Below, in pieces: positions 9,744 to 21,528 of a DNA stretch of 64,000 nucleotides (its first letter is position 1; each line of letters begins with the position of its first letter). Source of the stretch: Synechococcus sp. AG-670-B23 (GTDB taxonomy: Bacteria > Cyanobacteriota > Cyanobacteriia > PCC-6307 > Cyanobiaceae); the NCBI GenBank assembly GCA_003209165.1, contig QCSL01000001.1:1-64000 (forward strand), written 5' to 3'. Position numbers and translations under genes: made by a program. The notes below the pieces were generated by a model. It saw only the letters and a list, made by a program, of their open reading frames with translations, did no database searches and was not told the origin of the DNA.

Positions 9744-11240
9744 GTGGATCTCAGTCTCGTTTTTCCCCATCAGCTGTTTGAGCACCATCCCGCGATTCAT
9801 CCGGGACGGGCCATAGCCCTGATCGAGGATCCGCTGCTGTTCGGTTCGGATCCGCGATGGCCGATCCAGGTGCATCGGCAGCGCCTTCTTCTGCATCGGG
9901 CCTCGATGAATTCCTATGCCGAGATGCTTGAGGCCAAGGGTTTCACCGTGTTGCGGATCTTGCAGGGGCAGGCGGGCAACACCGCGGAGATCCTGGTGGG
10001 TCTGCTGAATCAGGGATATCGCTCTTTTTATCTCGCGGATCCGGTGGACGATGTTCTGACCCAACGGATTTCCGCCTTTGCATCAGGTCACGACTGCAGC
10101 CTGCAGATCTTCCCCACCCCCATGCTGCTCACCCCATCGGTAGTCATCGATGACCATTTTGCCTCCGGCAAGAAGCCCCTGATGGGTCGCTTCTACGAGA
10201 TGCAGCGCAAGCGACTGGATCTCCTAATCGAGCCTGATGGTGGGCCCGTTGGCGGTCGCTGGAGTTTCGATGCCGACAACCGCAAGAAGCTCCCCAAGGG
10301 AATCCTTGTTCCTGAGCCACCGGCCGAACGCTCGATAGGTTCGATCGCCATTGTCGACGCCGCCCGGCAGCAGCTCCTCCAGGAGGGGGTGTCCGGCATC
10401 GGCAGCTGGGACAGGTTCCATTACCCCGTAACCCATGGCGATGCAGCCCGTTGGTTGGATCAATTTCTCGATCTGCGGCTGCGCCAGTTCGGGGCTTATG
10501 AAGATGCGATCAGCACTCAGCACCAGGTGATGTGGCACAGCGTGCTCACGCCGATGCTGAACACCGGTCTGCTCACACCGCAGCAGGTGCTGGATCGCAC
10601 TCTGGAGAGGGCTGAGGCAGGTGATATCCCGCTTAATTCATTGGAGGGATTTCTGCGCCAGATCGTCGGCTGGCGGGAGTTCATGGCCGCGATGTACCGG
10701 CGCCACGGGGTGGAGATGCGCAACGGCAATTTCTGGGACTTTGAAGACCGACCGATCCCCTCCGCCTTCTATACCGCATCCACGGGCTTACCTCCGATTG
10801 ATGACGCCATCCGAAATGCGCTTGAGACCGGTTATTGCCATCACATCGAACGCTTGATGCTGCTGGGCAACGTCATGCTCCTCTGCGGATTCCATCCAAC
10901 CCGGATCTACACCTGGTTCATGGAGCTCTTTGTCGATGCCTACGACTGGGTGATGGTGCCCAACATTTACGGCATGAGCCAGTTCGCCGATGGCGGCATC
11001 TTTACCACCAAGCCCTATCTCTCAGGCTCGAACTACGTGCGAAAGATGTCGGACTACCGCAAAGGGGAGTGGTGTGACACCTGGGATGGCTTGTTCTGGA
11101 CTTTCATCCATCACCATCAGGACTTCTTCAGGCGCCATTACCGGCTGGCGATGATGGCCCGCAACCTGGATCGCATGGCAGCAGACGTTCTGGCAGCCCA
11201 TCAGCGCCGAGCCAGCGATTTTCTTGACGCCCTCACCTGA
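9744..11240 (+). CDS. Cryptochrome/photolyase-related protein (deoxyribodipyrimidine photolyase-related family)
   Basis: VDLSLVFPHQLFEHHPAI..., C-terminal HHIERLMLLGNVMLLCGFHP...MSQFADGGIFTTKPYLSGSNYVRKMSDY typical of FeS-type photolyases. Confidence 0.88.
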   Translation: MDLSLVFPHQLFEHHPAIHPGRAIALIEDPLLFGSDPRWPIQVHRQRLLLHRASMNSYAEMLEAKGFTVLRILQGQAGNTAEILVGLLNQGYRSFYLADPVDDVLTQRISAFASGHDCSLQIFPTPMLLTPSVVIDDHFASGKKPLMGRFYEMQRKRLDLLIEPDGGPVGGRWSFDADNRKKLPKGILVPEPPAERSIGSIAIVDAARQQLLQEGVSGIGSWDRFHYPVTHGDAARWLDQFLDLRLRQFGAYEDAISTQHQVMWHSVLTPMLNTGLLTPQQVLDRTLERAEAGDIPLNSLEGFLRQIVGWREFMAAMYRRHGVEMRNGNFWDFEDRPIPSAFYTASTGLPPIDDAIRNALETGYCHHIERLMLLGNVMLLCGFHPTRIYTWFMELFVDAYDWVMVPNIYGMSQFADGGIFTTKPYLSGSNYVRKMSDYRKGEWCDTWDGLFWTFIHHHQDFFRRHYRLAMMARNLDRMAADVLAAHQRRASDFLDALT

Positions 11241-11275
11241 ACCCTGCGTAAGGTCGCTTCAGAGCAGTTGTGTAG

Positions 11276-11848
11276 ATGACGTTTTCGCCCGAGGCCTACC
11301 TCTGGTTCAAGACCCTGCACATCGTTGGGGTTGTGGTGTGGTTTGCGGGCCTCTTTTATTTGGTACGCCTGTTCATCTACCACGTTGAAACCGAGGAACT
11401 GGCGCCGGAACTGCAGCAGCCGTTCCGCGATCAGTACACCTTGATGGAGAAACGTCTCGCCAACATCATCACCACGCCCGGCATGGCGGTGGCGGTGTCT
11501 ATGGCCATCGGGCTGCTTCTGGCCCAGCCCTCCTGGCTTCAGCAGGGCTGGATGCACGCCAAGCTCGCCTTGGTGGCGGCTTTGCTGGCCTATCACGTGT
11601 TCTGTTACAGACTGATGGGCCAACTCCACGCCGGCACCTGTGCCTGGTCGGGCAAGCAGCTGAGAGCCCTCAATGAGATGCCCACGCTGCTGCTGGTGAT
11701 CGTGGTGATGCTGGTGGTGTTCAAAACGCAGTTCCCCACCAGCGCAGCGACCTGGTTCATCGTCGCCTTAGTGGTGTTCATGGCCGCGTCGATTCAGTTT
11801 TATGCCCGTTGGCGCCGCCTGCGGGCCGAAGCCTCCGCCAAGGCCTGA
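11276..11848 (+). CDS. hemJ: Protoporphyrinogen IX oxidase HemJ
   Basis: MTFSPEAYLWFKTLHIVGVVVWFAGLFYLVRLFIYHVE...MEKRLANIITTPGM. Confidence 0.93.
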   Translation: MTFSPEAYLWFKTLHIVGVVVWFAGLFYLVRLFIYHVETEELAPELQQPFRDQYTLMEKRLANIITTPGMAVAVSMAIGLLLAQPSWLQQGWMHAKLALVAALLAYHVFCYRLMGQLHAGTCAWSGKQLRALNEMPTLLLVIVVMLVVFKTQFPTSAATWFIVALVVFMAASIQFYARWRRLRAEASAKA

Positions 11849-11849
11849 G

Positions 11850-12509
11850 ATGAGGGCTGAGATGACCCATCCGCTCAAGGCTGTTCTCGACAAGGTGGGA
11901 CCGTCGAGCTGCCCCACCACGCACAACTTTCACTGCCATACCGTTTGCAGCGACGGCAGCTTCGAACCGCTGGCCCTGATTCAGCAGGCCACAGAGCGCG
12001 GACTCCAGCATCTGGCGGTAACGGATCACCACAGCAGCCAAGCTCATAGGGAGATCCAAACCTGGCTGGATCAGCAGCACGGCAGCGGTGCGGTGCTCCC
12101 CACTGTGTGGAGCGGCATGGAAATCAGCACACTGCTGAAGGGATGCCTCGTGCATGTGCTCGCTCTTGGCTTCGAGCTCAACCATCCTGCGCTTCAGCCT
12201 TACAACCAAGGTGATGCCGTCGTCGGAGAACTTCTCAGAGCGGAAACGGTGGTCAAAGCCATACATGACGCCGGTGGTTTGGCGGTGTTGGCCCATCCCG
12301 CCCGTTACCGCCTTAGCCATGACGTGTTGATTGATGAGGCCGCCTGTCTCGGTTTCGATGGAGGAGAGGCCTGGTACGACTACGACATGCAACCAACCTG
12401 GTCCGCCAGTCCGTTGATCTGTGAGGCCATCGATCGTCAGTTGAACAACCTTGGCCTTTTGCGTACGTGTGGCACCGATACCCATGGAATTGACCTTTGC
12501 GGCCGCTAA
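11850..12509 (+). CDS. PHP domain metal-dependent phosphoesterase
   Basis: NFHCHTVCSDGSFEPLALIQQATERGLQHLAVTDHHS. Confidence 0.85.
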   Translation: MRAEMTHPLKAVLDKVGPSSCPTTHNFHCHTVCSDGSFEPLALIQQATERGLQHLAVTDHHSSQAHREIQTWLDQQHGSGAVLPTVWSGMEISTLLKGCLVHVLALGFELNHPALQPYNQGDAVVGELLRAETVVKAIHDAGGLAVLAHPARYRLSHDVLIDEAACLGFDGGEAWYDYDMQPTWSASPLICEAIDRQLNNLGLLRTCGTDTHGIDLCGR

Positions 12510-12536
12510 GTTCGTCACATCTCAGTTCCGGTCGAC

Positions 12537-13091
12537 ATGGGCTTATTGGATCGTCTGCTGAAAAAGGATTCCGCAGAGTCCGACTCCACGATTCAGCCGC
12601 GCAAGCCAGCGAAGGAGAAGCCGGCCGAATTTTTTCTTGATGCTGATGCTTCCTCTTCTCTGGGGGATGTGAATTACATGCGCGAGTCGAAGACGATTCG
12701 CCGCACCTTCCCCGGTACGGCCGCAAACCCCGGAACGAAGGAACAGATCATGGAGGTGGCTGCTGAAACCGAGAAGCTCGAGAAGCGGAGCGAAGGTCTC
12801 GGCGGCGTTGTCAAGCAGGAAGAGTCCTTCAAAGTCACGGCCGGCATCCCCAAACCTGTGAAGAAAACCTTCGCTGAGCAGATGAGCACGGCGGAGATGA
12901 ACAAGCGCCTTAAGGGCACTGCCATCACCGGTGTCAACACCCCTGCTCCTGCGGATGCCGCTCCCCTTGGCCGCAAGGAAGAATTGAAGCCTCAGGAAGA
13001 GCCGGTGGCTAAGACGGGGTCCGCTGCTCCGTCCTCCAAGCCTGGATCGATCGATCCCTTCCGTCAGATGGTGCGCGACCTCAGCAAATAG
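12537..13091 (+). CDS. Conserved hypothetical, Ala/Pro/Lys-rich, probably disordered
   Basis: 184 aa ORF in a gene slot, overlapping cobN 3' end by 11 nt. Confidence 0.65.
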   Translation: MGLLDRLLKKDSAESDSTIQPRKPAKEKPAEFFLDADASSSLGDVNYMRESKTIRRTFPGTAANPGTKEQIMEVAAETEKLEKRSEGLGGVVKQEESFKVTAGIPKPVKKTFAEQMSTAEMNKRLKGTAITGVNTPAPADAAPLGRKEELKPQEEPVAKTGSAAPSSKPGSIDPFRQMVRDLSK

Positions 13092-16000
13092 GGCTGCCCC
13101 GTTCAATTTGGGCTTCGCTGCTGTGCACCAGCTTTTGCAGGTGCAGCAGCTGCCCATCCGTTGCTGCAGTCCAAAGGCCTCGATTCGAGGCCTCCAGCAG
13201 TCGCTCGGCCATGTCTCTGAGCACCCAGGGATTGCTTGCCCTTAGGAAGTCAAGAATCCGCGACTGGCTTAGCCACTCATCACATAGAGCGCCGTAACAC
13301 CAATCGGGAACGCGATCGGTGGCCGCGTCGTAGGCAAACAGGTAATCAAGGCTGGCCCCCATCTCGAAGGCACCCTTGTAGCCGTGTCGCATCATTCCCT
13401 CGATCCAGCGGGGGTTGAGCATCCGGCTGCGCATCACCTTGTCCAGTTCCTTTTCGAGCCGGTGCAGGCGAGGCCGTTCGGAGCGGGAATGGTCCCCGAA
13501 CCACAGCTGCGGACGTGCTCCCGACACCTCTTCCACCGCTGCACTCAGGCCACCCTGGAACTGGTAGTAGTCGTCGGAATCGAGCAGATCGTGCTCGCGG
13601 TTGTCCTGGTTGTGAAGCACCACTTGCACTCTGCCCAAGGCCTGTTCCAGACCGGAACGGTCGAGGCTGGGGGCGGCGCCACCGTCGTACGACCACTGGC
13701 TCCAGCTGAGGAAGGCTTGGCCCAGGTCTGCTCGGGATTCCCAGGCACCACTGTCGATCAGAGCCTGCAGACCGGCTCCATAGGCACCGGGGGCTGATCC
13801 ATAGATGCGGCCCTGGGGTCCCCCTTGACGGGTGAGCTCGGCCAGGGGGTTGAGTTCATCCGGTTCATCGAGGGCCGCAATCATCGACTGGGCCTGATGC
13901 ACCCAGCCCACCAATTGGGGAAAGGCATCGCGAAACAGTCCGGAGATGCGCAGCACCACATCCACCCGTGGTCGCTCCAGCAAGCGGGGTGGGATGACCT
14001 CCAGGTCCACCAGCCTTCGGGTAGGGCCATCCCAGACCGGTCGAACACCCATCAGGGCCAGCAGCTGTGCGATGTCTTCTCCGCCATTGCGCATCGTGGC
14101 CGTTCCCCAGACCGACAACGCCAGATGGCGCAAGGGCTCACCCTGCTCCAGCAGATGGAGATCCAGTAATTGCTCCGCTGAGCGTCGCCCCAGGTCCCAG
14201 GCGGCTTCCGTGGGCAAGCCCCGCAGATCGACGGAATAGAAATTCCGGCCTGTGGGCAGCACATCGGGGCGGCCGCGACTCGGAGCTCCTGACGGTCCAG
14301 CAGCAATGCGCTGACCCTGAATGCCCCGAAGGAACGCCGCTTTTTCGGCTGCGGCACAACCGCTCAAGCGGGGCCAGAGGTCGCTGCGCAGGTTCAGCAG
14401 GCTGGGATCCTCCGGGTTCCAGGTCTGGAAGGGTTCCGCCATCCCGTCGCACTGTTCCCCATGGACGACCTGACGGATCAACAACTGAGCCTGTTGCTCC
14501 AGCCATGCACAACCATCCCCCACCCGACGGCAGTCCGATCCGCCCAGCACCCTCAGGCGGATCTGGTCCGTCTCCGAGAGCTTGTCGCCTTCGTCCTGCT
14601 GCCAGGGATCGAAGCCCAGACCTGCCTGCAGGGCCATGGCTTGCAGCAAGCCCGGCTGTCCCTGCCTTGGGGGACGAGCCAGGGCAACCAGCAGTTCATC
14701 GGCAGCTTCTGCCGACGGCGCAACGCCGAACCGATGCAGGCCCGTGCGGATCTGCGATTCCTTCAGCTCGCAGAGATAGGTCTCCGCCTGATCAAGACAG
14801 CTCTCCAGCAGCTGTGGTTGTCGGCGAATCTCCTCTTCACTGGGGATTCCAGGCCAGTTGAGGTCTAGCAAGCTGGCATGCACCGACTGTTCCAGCACGT
14901 GGGCCCGCTGCCCCCCCAGCTGGCGAACCTCCACAAGTTCATCGAGCAGCCCCTCCAACCGTTGCAGTGGTCCGTGCAACCCAGCACGACCCAAGGGCGG
15001 TGTGAGGTGGTCCAGCACCACGGCGTGACCGCGACGCTTGGCCTGAGATCCTTCGCCGGGGTCGTTGACGATGAAGGGGTAGAGATGTGGGATGGGGCCG
15101 AGGGCTAGGCCGGGGCCGCAGGAATCGCTTAACCCCACTGACTTGCCCGGCAGCCATTCCGCACTGCCGTGCTTGCCAACGTGCAGCATCACCTGGGTTT
15201 GATGCACGCTGCGCAGCCAGAGGTACTGGGCCAGATACCGGTGTGGTGGCGACAGATCCGGTGAGTGGAGATCGGCGATCTGGTCGGCGTCATAGCCGCG
15301 ATCCGGCTGGATCAGCACCACCACATGACCGAAGCGCAGGCCGTGAATGGCAAACCCCTGGTTTGGATCCAGATCGCAGGCGGTCTCCGGAGGCCCCCAT
15401 CGGGATTCGATCAAGCGTCGAGCCGGCTCCGGAACGGAGCCCCACCACTGCTGATAAGTGGTGAGGGGCAGATGATCCAGCGGTGGACGGTGCTGTCCCT
15501 CCGGTGCATTGGTACGACCGGCCAACAGTTGTTGCATCAAGTCATCGCCTGTACCCGGCAAGGCATCTGTGCCCAGGTCATGGCCTGCGTCCGCCAGCCA
15601 CCGGAGCATCCGCGCCGTGCTGTCGGGCGTATCGAGGCCAACACCATTGGCCACACGCCCATCGCGCACGGGATAGTTGGCCAACACCATGGCGATGCGC
15701 CGCTCGGCGCAGTTGGTCTGGCGCAGCTCCACCCATCGACGGCTGTGTTCGACCAGCCACGCCAGCCCCTTTTGATCTGGCTGCAGACAAGGAATGGCGG
15801 TGGCCAGAGGTCCGCTCGTCTGCCGGTGCTCACGAAAACTGCAGGGCCGCGAGGTGATCCGGGCATCCATCTCCGGCATCACTACTTGCAGGGACAGATC
15901 CATCGGATTGAGCCCCTGGCTGCTCTCCAGCCACTGGGTACGGCTGCGGCTGCTGCTGAGCAGTTGCAACACCGGCCGATCCAGCCGATCCCAGAGCGGG

Positions 16001-16809
16001 CTGCCCAAGCCGGCCTGTTCGGACTGCACCGAGGCAAAGGATGTGCCTGCGATCACGAGCTCAGCGTTTTGCTGTTCCAACAGGTCGTGGACGCCGGCCT
16101 GCACCGCAGGGTCTCTCAAGCTGCTGACCCACAGCAGACAGGGTCGCAGTCCCTGTTGCCGCAGTGCGGCCGTGAGTTCATCCGCCAGGTTTAGATCTCC
16201 GGCCTGAAACTGAGCTCGATAGAGCACCACACCAACGGCGGTCCCCGGTTCATCGCGCCAATCCCAGGGCATCGGATCGGGGCAAGGCACCACCGCGACG
16301 CTGTCGGGTGATGGGGGGCTGCCCTCCATCAGAGCCTCGAGGACCTTCAAGAACTGCCCCATGTTGTCGATGCCGCCTTCCCGCAGCAGTGCCGACAGCC
16401 GATCGGCCAGTTCAGCACTGCAGGAGCCCAGCCCATGCAGTTCGTTGCCTTGATCAGCCGTTCCGGCAAGGACGATCAGTTGCCGTTGTTTCGCTTCGGC
16501 GCGCCAGCGCTGCAGTTGCTCTAGGCCGTAGCTCCAGTGCCCACGACTGCCCAGCAGCCGCACCACAATCAATCTCGCCGCCTGGGCGGTGGTGTTGAGG
16601 TAGTGGTCCAGCTGCGCGGGGTGGTCCAGGCAGCTCAGGGGCAATGCCCGGATCTGATCGTTCCAGGCCGGGTTACTCGGCAGGCTGGCGTCGAGGCAGC
16701 TGATGTCCGTGCCTGCGCTGGTGAGGAACAGCACATCCGCGCCCGGCTGCTCAACGAGCACCACATCTTCCGGTGGGTCCAGACCCGGACAGGTGGCGAG
16801 GCGATGCAT
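13081..16809 (-). CDS. cobN: Cobaltochelatase subunit CobN
   Basis: 1242 aa CobN/ChlH-type chelatase (LHVGKHGSAEWLPGKSVGLSDSCGPGLALGPIPHLYPFIVNDPGEGSQAKRRGHAVVLDHLTPP). Confidence 0.95.
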   Translation of the reverse strand: MHRLATCPGLDPPEDVVLVEQPGADVLFLTSAGTDISCLDASLPSNPAWNDQIRALPLSCLDHPAQLDHYLNTTAQAARLIVVRLLGSRGHWSYGLEQLQRWRAEAKQRQLIVLAGTADQGNELHGLGSCSAELADRLSALLREGGIDNMGQFLKVLEALMEGSPPSPDSVAVVPCPDPMPWDWRDEPGTAVGVVLYRAQFQAGDLNLADELTAALRQQGLRPCLLWVSSLRDPAVQAGVHDLLEQQNAELVIAGTSFASVQSEQAGLGSPLWDRLDRPVLQLLSSSRSRTQWLESSQGLNPMDLSLQVVMPEMDARITSRPCSFREHRQTSGPLATAIPCLQPDQKGLAWLVEHSRRWVELRQTNCAERRIAMVLANYPVRDGRVANGVGLDTPDSTARMLRWLADAGHDLGTDALPGTGDDLMQQLLAGRTNAPEGQHRPPLDHLPLTTYQQWWGSVPEPARRLIESRWGPPETACDLDPNQGFAIHGLRFGHVVVLIQPDRGYDADQIADLHSPDLSPPHRYLAQYLWLRSVHQTQVMLHVGKHGSAEWLPGKSVGLSDSCGPGLALGPIPHLYPFIVNDPGEGSQAKRRGHAVVLDHLTPPLGRAGLHGPLQRLEGLLDELVEVRQLGGQRAHVLEQSVHASLLDLNWPGIPSEEEIRRQPQLLESCLDQAETYLCELKESQIRTGLHRFGVAPSAEAADELLVALARPPRQGQPGLLQAMALQAGLGFDPWQQDEGDKLSETDQIRLRVLGGSDCRRVGDGCAWLEQQAQLLIRQVVHGEQCDGMAEPFQTWNPEDPSLLNLRSDLWPRLSGCAAAEKAAFLRGIQGQRIAAGPSGAPSRGRPDVLPTGRNFYSVDLRGLPTEAAWDLGRRSAEQLLDLHLLEQGEPLRHLALSVWGTATMRNGGEDIAQLLALMGVRPVWDGPTRRLVDLEVIPPRLLERPRVDVVLRISGLFRDAFPQLVGWVHQAQSMIAALDEPDELNPLAELTRQGGPQGRIYGSAPGAYGAGLQALIDSGAWESRADLGQAFLSWSQWSYDGGAAPSLDRSGLEQALGRVQVVLHNQDNREHDLLDSDDYYQFQGGLSAAVEEVSGARPQLWFGDHSRSERPRLHRLEKELDKVMRSRMLNPRWIEGMMRHGYKGAFEMGASLDYLFAYDAATDRVPDWCYGALCDEWLSQSRILDFLRASNPWVLRDMAERLLEASNRGLWTAATDGQLLHLQKLVHSSEAQIERGSPIC

Positions 16810-16875
16810 AACCCCATTCTCCGTCTTTGCGGTGACTGGTGGTGAGAAGATTCAGCGGTCGGATCCATCACGGTG

Positions 16876-17790
16876 ATGCATCAGTTCCTGCCCTATGCGT
16901 GGTTTCAGGGCCAGTGCGTTCCCTTCGAGGAGGCCAGGATCTCCATTGCCACCCATGCTCTGCACTACGGCACCGGTGCCTTCGGAGGCATGCGCGCCAT
17001 TCCCGATCCCCAGAGCAGCAACACCATGCTGCTGTTCCGTGCTGATCGGCACGCCCGGCGTCTCAGCCAGAGCGCCCGGTTGCTGCTTACGGATCTGAGT
17101 GAGGAGACGATCCTTTCGGCCCTCACCGCGATGCTGCAGGCCAACAAGCCTGACCAGCCCATCTATTTGCGGCCCTTTGTGTACACCAGCGATCTGGGCA
17201 TTGCCCCGCGCCTGCACAATATCGAGACCGATTTCCTGATCTACGGACTCCCCTTGGGGGATTACCTGTCCCCGGAGGGGGTGAGCTGTCGAATCAGCAG
17301 CTGGACCCGCCAGGAGGACCGGTCCCTGCCGCTGCGCGGCAAGATCTCCGGCGCCTACATCACAAGTTCGCTGGCCAAGACGGAAGCCGTGCAGAGCGGT
17401 TTCGACGAAGCCTTGCTGTTGAACAGTCGCGGCAAGATCAGTGAAGCCAGCGGCATGAACCTGTTCCTGGTGCGTGATGGCCAGCTGATCACGCCTGGAG
17501 TTGATCAGGACATCCTCGAGGGCATCACCCGCGCCAGCGTGATTGAGCTGGCCAAAGCGATGGACATCCCTGTGATTGAACGTCCGGTCGACAAAACCGA
17601 GTTGTTCATCGCCGATGAAGTGTTCCTTTCCGGCACGGCCGCCAAGGTGACGCCGATTCGTCAGATCGAATCAACAGTGCTGAATGCCAAGCGGCCTGTG
17701 ATGGATGCGCTGAAGGCCAAGCTTGTGGGGATCACCGAAGGGCGGGACCCCGCCTATGAGCACTGGGTGACTCGAATTCCGATCTCCTGA
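16876..17790 (+). CDS. ilvE: Branched-chain amino acid aminotransferase
   Basis: HALHYGTGAFGGMRAI...GKISGAYITSSLAKTEA...LEGITRASVIELA. Confidence 0.92.
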   Translation: MHQFLPYAWFQGQCVPFEEARISIATHALHYGTGAFGGMRAIPDPQSSNTMLLFRADRHARRLSQSARLLLTDLSEETILSALTAMLQANKPDQPIYLRPFVYTSDLGIAPRLHNIETDFLIYGLPLGDYLSPEGVSCRISSWTRQEDRSLPLRGKISGAYITSSLAKTEAVQSGFDEALLLNSRGKISEASGMNLFLVRDGQLITPGVDQDILEGITRASVIELAKAMDIPVIERPVDKTELFIADEVFLSGTAAKVTPIRQIESTVLNAKRPVMDALKAKLVGITEGRDPAYEHWVTRIPIS

Positions 17791-17854
17791 TAGGAACAGC
17801 CTGAAGTTCGTCCTGAGCTTTTCTTAAGATCAGACCCTCTTCAGGGGTGCATTG

Positions 17855-20800
17855 ATGGTGGTGACGCAGGCAGATCGGCAAGCCACCACCTCTGCATTCC
17901 TTGAGTACCTGAATGGGCCTGAGCGCCCTGTGCTCGTGTTCGACGGTGCCACGGGCACTAGTCTTCAGTGTCTCGGGCTCACCGCGGATGATTTCGGCGG
18001 TCCTGACCTTGAGGGATGCAACGAGAACCTGGCGGTCACCAAACCTGATGCGGTCAAGGCGGTGCATCGCCAGTTCCTTGAGGTGGGTTGCGACGTCATT
18101 GAGACCGACACCTTCGGGGCTGCATCGATCGTGCTGGCGGAATATGGACTTGAAGACAAGGCATTCGAGCTGAACAAGCGGGCAGCGGAACTGGCCCGTG
18201 AGATGGCTGATGAATTCAGCACACCTGAGAAGCCCCGCTTCGTAGCGGGCTCCATGGGTCCCACCACCAAGCTGCCCACCCTTGGCCACATCGATTTCGA
18301 CACGATGCGTGCTTCGTTCCGCGAGCAGGCTGAGGGGCTGATCGCCGGCAACGTCGACCTGTTTATCGTCGAAACCTGTCAGGACGTGCTTCAGATCAAG
18401 GCAGCCCTGCAGGGAATTGAAGAGGCCTTCGCCGCCACCGGTGAGCGGCGGGCCCTGATGGTTTCGGTCACGATGGAAACCACCGGCACCATGCTCGTCG
18501 GCACTGACATCGCTGCTGTGGTGTCGATCCTTGAGCCGTTCCCGATTGACATCCTCGGCCTGAACTGCGCCACCGGGCCGGAGCAGATGAAGGAGCACAT
18601 TCGCTACCTCTCCGATCATTCCCCCTTCACCGTCAGCTGCATTCCCAATGCCGGTCTGCCCGAAAACGTCGGCGGTGTGGCCCACTACCGCCTCACGCCG
18701 GTTGAGCTGAAGATGCAGCTGATGCACTTCGTTGAAGACCTCGGCGTGCAGGTGATCGGTGGCTGCTGCGGTACCACCCCCGCCCACATCGGCAGCCTGG
18801 CGGAACTGGCCCAGGAGCTCAAGCCGGCGCAACGCCCCTCCCGCTGGGATCGCGCCAGCGCGGAGAATGTGCGCCCAAGTCTCAATTACGAGCCCGCCGC
18901 GTCATCGATCTATGGCGTCACTCCATATCACCAGGACAACTCCTTCTTGATCATTGGTGAGCGGCTAAATGCCAGCGGCAGCCGCAAGGTGCGCGAACTA
19001 CTGGCGGAGGAAGACTGGGACGGTCTGGTGTCGGTGGCCCGCGGCCAGGTGAAGGAGAACGCCCACGTGCTTGACGTCAACGTCGACTATGTCGGTCGAG
19101 ATGGCGAGCGGGACATGCATGAGCTGGTGAGCCGTCTGGTCACCAACGTCAACCTGCCCCTGATGCTCGACTCCACCGAGTGGCAGAAGATGGAGGCGGG
19201 CCTGAAGGTGGCGGGGGGTAAATGCATCCTCAACTCCACCAATTACGAAGACGGTGACGAGCGCTTCTTCAAGGTGCTTGGGCTCGCCCGCCGCTACGGA
19301 GCCGCTGTGGTGGTCGGCACGATCGACGAAGACGGCATGGCCAGAACGGCCGAGAAAAAGTTCGCCATCGCCCAACGGGCCTACCGCGATGCCCTGGAAT
19401 TCGGCATCCCGGCCCATGAGATCTTCTATGACCCCCTGGCCCTGCCTATCTCCACCGGCATCGAGGAAGACCGCCTTAATGGGCGCGCCACTGTGGATGC
19501 CATCCGGATGATCCGGGAAAACCTTCCCGGCGTCCATGTGGTACTCGGGGTCAGCAATGTGAGTTTCGGCCTGTCACCGGCGGCCCGAATCACCCTGAAT
19601 TCGGTGTTCTTGCATGACTGCTGTGAAGCCGGCATGGATTCAGCAATCGTGAGCCCCGCCAAGATTCTTCCGTTGATCAAGATCAGCGATGACCACCAGA
19701 GGGTGTGTCGTGATCTGATCAACGACAACCGCCGTTTCGACGACGGCATCTGCGTCTACGACCCGCTCACCGAGCTCACCACGCTGTTTGACGGGGTCAG
19801 CACCAAGGAAGCCCGGGCCTCAGGCCCCTCCTTGTCCGATCTGCCGATCGAGGAACGGCTAAAGCAACACATCATCGATGGGGAACGCATCGGCCTGGAG
19901 CCCTCACTGGATGAGGCCCTTCAGACCTATCCACCTCTGCAAATCATCAACACCTTCCTGCTGGACGGCATGAAGGTGGTGGGTGAGTTGTTTGGCAGCG
20001 GCCAGATGCAGCTTCCCTTTGTGCTGCAGAGCGCCGAGACGATGAAGTCAGCCGTGGCTCATCTCGAGCCACACATGGAAAAAAGCGAGGGCGAAAGCAC
20101 CAGCAAGGGCAAGTTCCTGATCGCCACGGTAAAGGGAGATGTCCACGATATCGGCAAGAATCTGGTGGACATCATCCTTACCAACAACGGCTATGAGGTG
20201 ATCAACCTGGGCATCAAGCAGAGCTGTGAAGCCATCGTTGAGGCCCAGCGTGAGCACAAGGCTGATTGCATTGCCATGAGCGGTCTCCTGGTGAAGTCCA
20301 CGGCCTTTATGAAGGACAACCTCCAGGCCTTCAACGACGCCGGGATCGATGTTCCTGTGATCCTCGGCGGCGCTGCGCTGACGCCACGATTCGTGCAAAA
20401 GGACTGCCGTGAGGTCTACGACGGCAAGGTGATCTACGGCAGGGATGCCTTCGCTGATCTGCGCTTCATGGACGCCTTGATGGATGCGAAGCGGAGCGAC
20501 AACTGGAACAACACCAAGGGCTTCCTGGCGGATGCTCCCCACAGCGTTGGCTTGGATGAGGATTCGACAACCTCCAAGAAAGCTGAGGAGACTTCCCCCT
20601 CCGCAACGGATGCCCCAGCAGTGGATCTGCCGCCAGTGAGCTCGGATCGTTCCGACGCCGTCCCCGCAGAGGCCGCACTGGTACCGCCCTTCCTCGGGTC
20701 TGCTGTGATCACCGAGAGCGATATCGACATCGCTGAGGTCTTCCACTACCTCGATCGCAACGCTCTCTTCGCTGGCCAGTGGATGCTTCGCAAAACGAAA

Positions 20801-21481
20801 GAGCAGAGCCGGGACGACTATGAGGCCATGCTGGTGGAGAAGGCAGAGCCGGTGCTCCAGGAGTGGATGCAGCGTTGCATTGACGAGTCACTGCTGACCC
20901 CTCGGGCGGCATACGGCTACTTCCCTGTTGGAAGAGATGGCAACAGCCTGAAAGTGTTCGATGCCGATGGCACACGGGAACTCGGCCGTTTTGAACTGCC
21001 CCGTCAGCGGTCGGGCAAGCGCTACTGCATTGCCGATTTCTTCAACGATCTAGACCCTGAGGGATGCCCCACTGACGTGTTGCCGATGCAGGCCGTGACC
21101 ATGGGCCAAAAGGCATCCGTCGTGGCACAGGAGCTGTTCAAAGGTGATCGCTATAGCGACTACCTCTATTTCCACGGCCTTGCTGTGCAGATGGCTGAAG
21201 CAATGGCGGAATGGATGCACGCACGGATTCGCGCTGAACTCTGCTTCGCTGATCCCGATGTCATTGCGCTACGGGATGTGCTGGCGCAGCGATACCGCGG
21301 CAGCCGTTATTCCTTCGGCTACCCAGCCTGCCCCAATGTGGCCGATTCCAGGCAACAGCTGGAATGGCTCAGTGCAGATCGAATTGGCCTCAGCATGGAT
21401 GCCAGCGATCAGCTCGAACCGGAGCAGAGCACCACAGCACTGGTGGCACTGCACTCTCAAGCGCGTTACTTCAGCGCCTGA
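17855..21481 (+). CDS. metH: Cobalamin-dependent methionine synthase
   Basis: 1209 aa; Hcy-binding ([11 protein letters not shown]), pterin-binding ([14 protein letters not shown]), B12-binding ([30 protein letters not shown]), activation domains. Confidence 0.97.
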   Translation: MVVTQADRQATTSAFLEYLNGPERPVLVFDGATGTSLQCLGLTADDFGGPDLEGCNENLAVTKPDAVKAVHRQFLEVGCDVIETDTFGAASIVLAEYGLEDKAFELNKRAAELAREMADEFSTPEKPRFVAGSMGPTTKLPTLGHIDFDTMRASFREQAEGLIAGNVDLFIVETCQDVLQIKAALQGIEEAFAATGERRALMVSVTMETTGTMLVGTDIAAVVSILEPFPIDILGLNCATGPEQMKEHIRYLSDHSPFTVSCIPNAGLPENVGGVAHYRLTPVELKMQLMHFVEDLGVQVIGGCCGTTPAHIGSLAELAQELKPAQRPSRWDRASAENVRPSLNYEPAASSIYGVTPYHQDNSFLIIGERLNASGSRKVRELLAEEDWDGLVSVARGQVKENAHVLDVNVDYVGRDGERDMHELVSRLVTNVNLPLMLDSTEWQKMEAGLKVAGGKCILNSTNYEDGDERFFKVLGLARRYGAAVVVGTIDEDGMARTAEKKFAIAQRAYRDALEFGIPAHEIFYDPLALPISTGIEEDRLNGRATVDAIRMIRENLPGVHVVLGVSNVSFGLSPAARITLNSVFLHDCCEAGMDSAIVSPAKILPLIKISDDHQRVCRDLINDNRRFDDGICVYDPLTELTTLFDGVSTKEARASGPSLSDLPIEERLKQHIIDGERIGLEPSLDEALQTYPPLQIINTFLLDGMKVVGELFGSGQMQLPFVLQSAETMKSAVAHLEPHMEKSEGESTSKGKFLIATVKGDVHDIGKNLVDIILTNNGYEVINLGIKQSCEAIVEAQREHKADCIAMSGLLVKSTAFMKDNLQAFNDAGIDVPVILGGAALTPRFVQKDCREVYDGKVIYGRDAFADLRFMDALMDAKRSDNWNNTKGFLADAPHSVGLDEDSTTSKKAEETSPSATDAPAVDLPPVSSDRSDAVPAEAALVPPFLGSAVITESDIDIAEVFHYLDRNALFAGQWMLRKTKEQSRDDYEAMLVEKAEPVLQEWMQRCIDESLLTPRAAYGYFPVGRDGNSLKVFDADGTRELGRFELPRQRSGKRYCIADFFNDLDPEGCPTDVLPMQAVTMGQKASVVAQELFKGDRYSDYLYFHGLAVQMAEAMAEWMHARIRAELCFADPDVIALRDVLAQRYRGSRYSFGYPACPNVADSRQQLEWLSADRIGLSMDASDQLEPEQSTTALVALHSQARYFSA

Positions 21482-21528
21482 GCTTTGAAGGGTGTCCCAT
21501 AGCCTGAGACGCCCTCTTTTTGTTCACC

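Noticed and set aside
15265-16194. 309 aa plus-strand ORF opposite cobN
   Set aside because: Shadow ORF of cobN with low-complexity composition.
17791-17854. Possible cobalamin riboswitch upstream of metH
   Set aside because: The gap is about 60 nt, too short for a cobalamin riboswitch, and no B12-box-like sequence was recognised.
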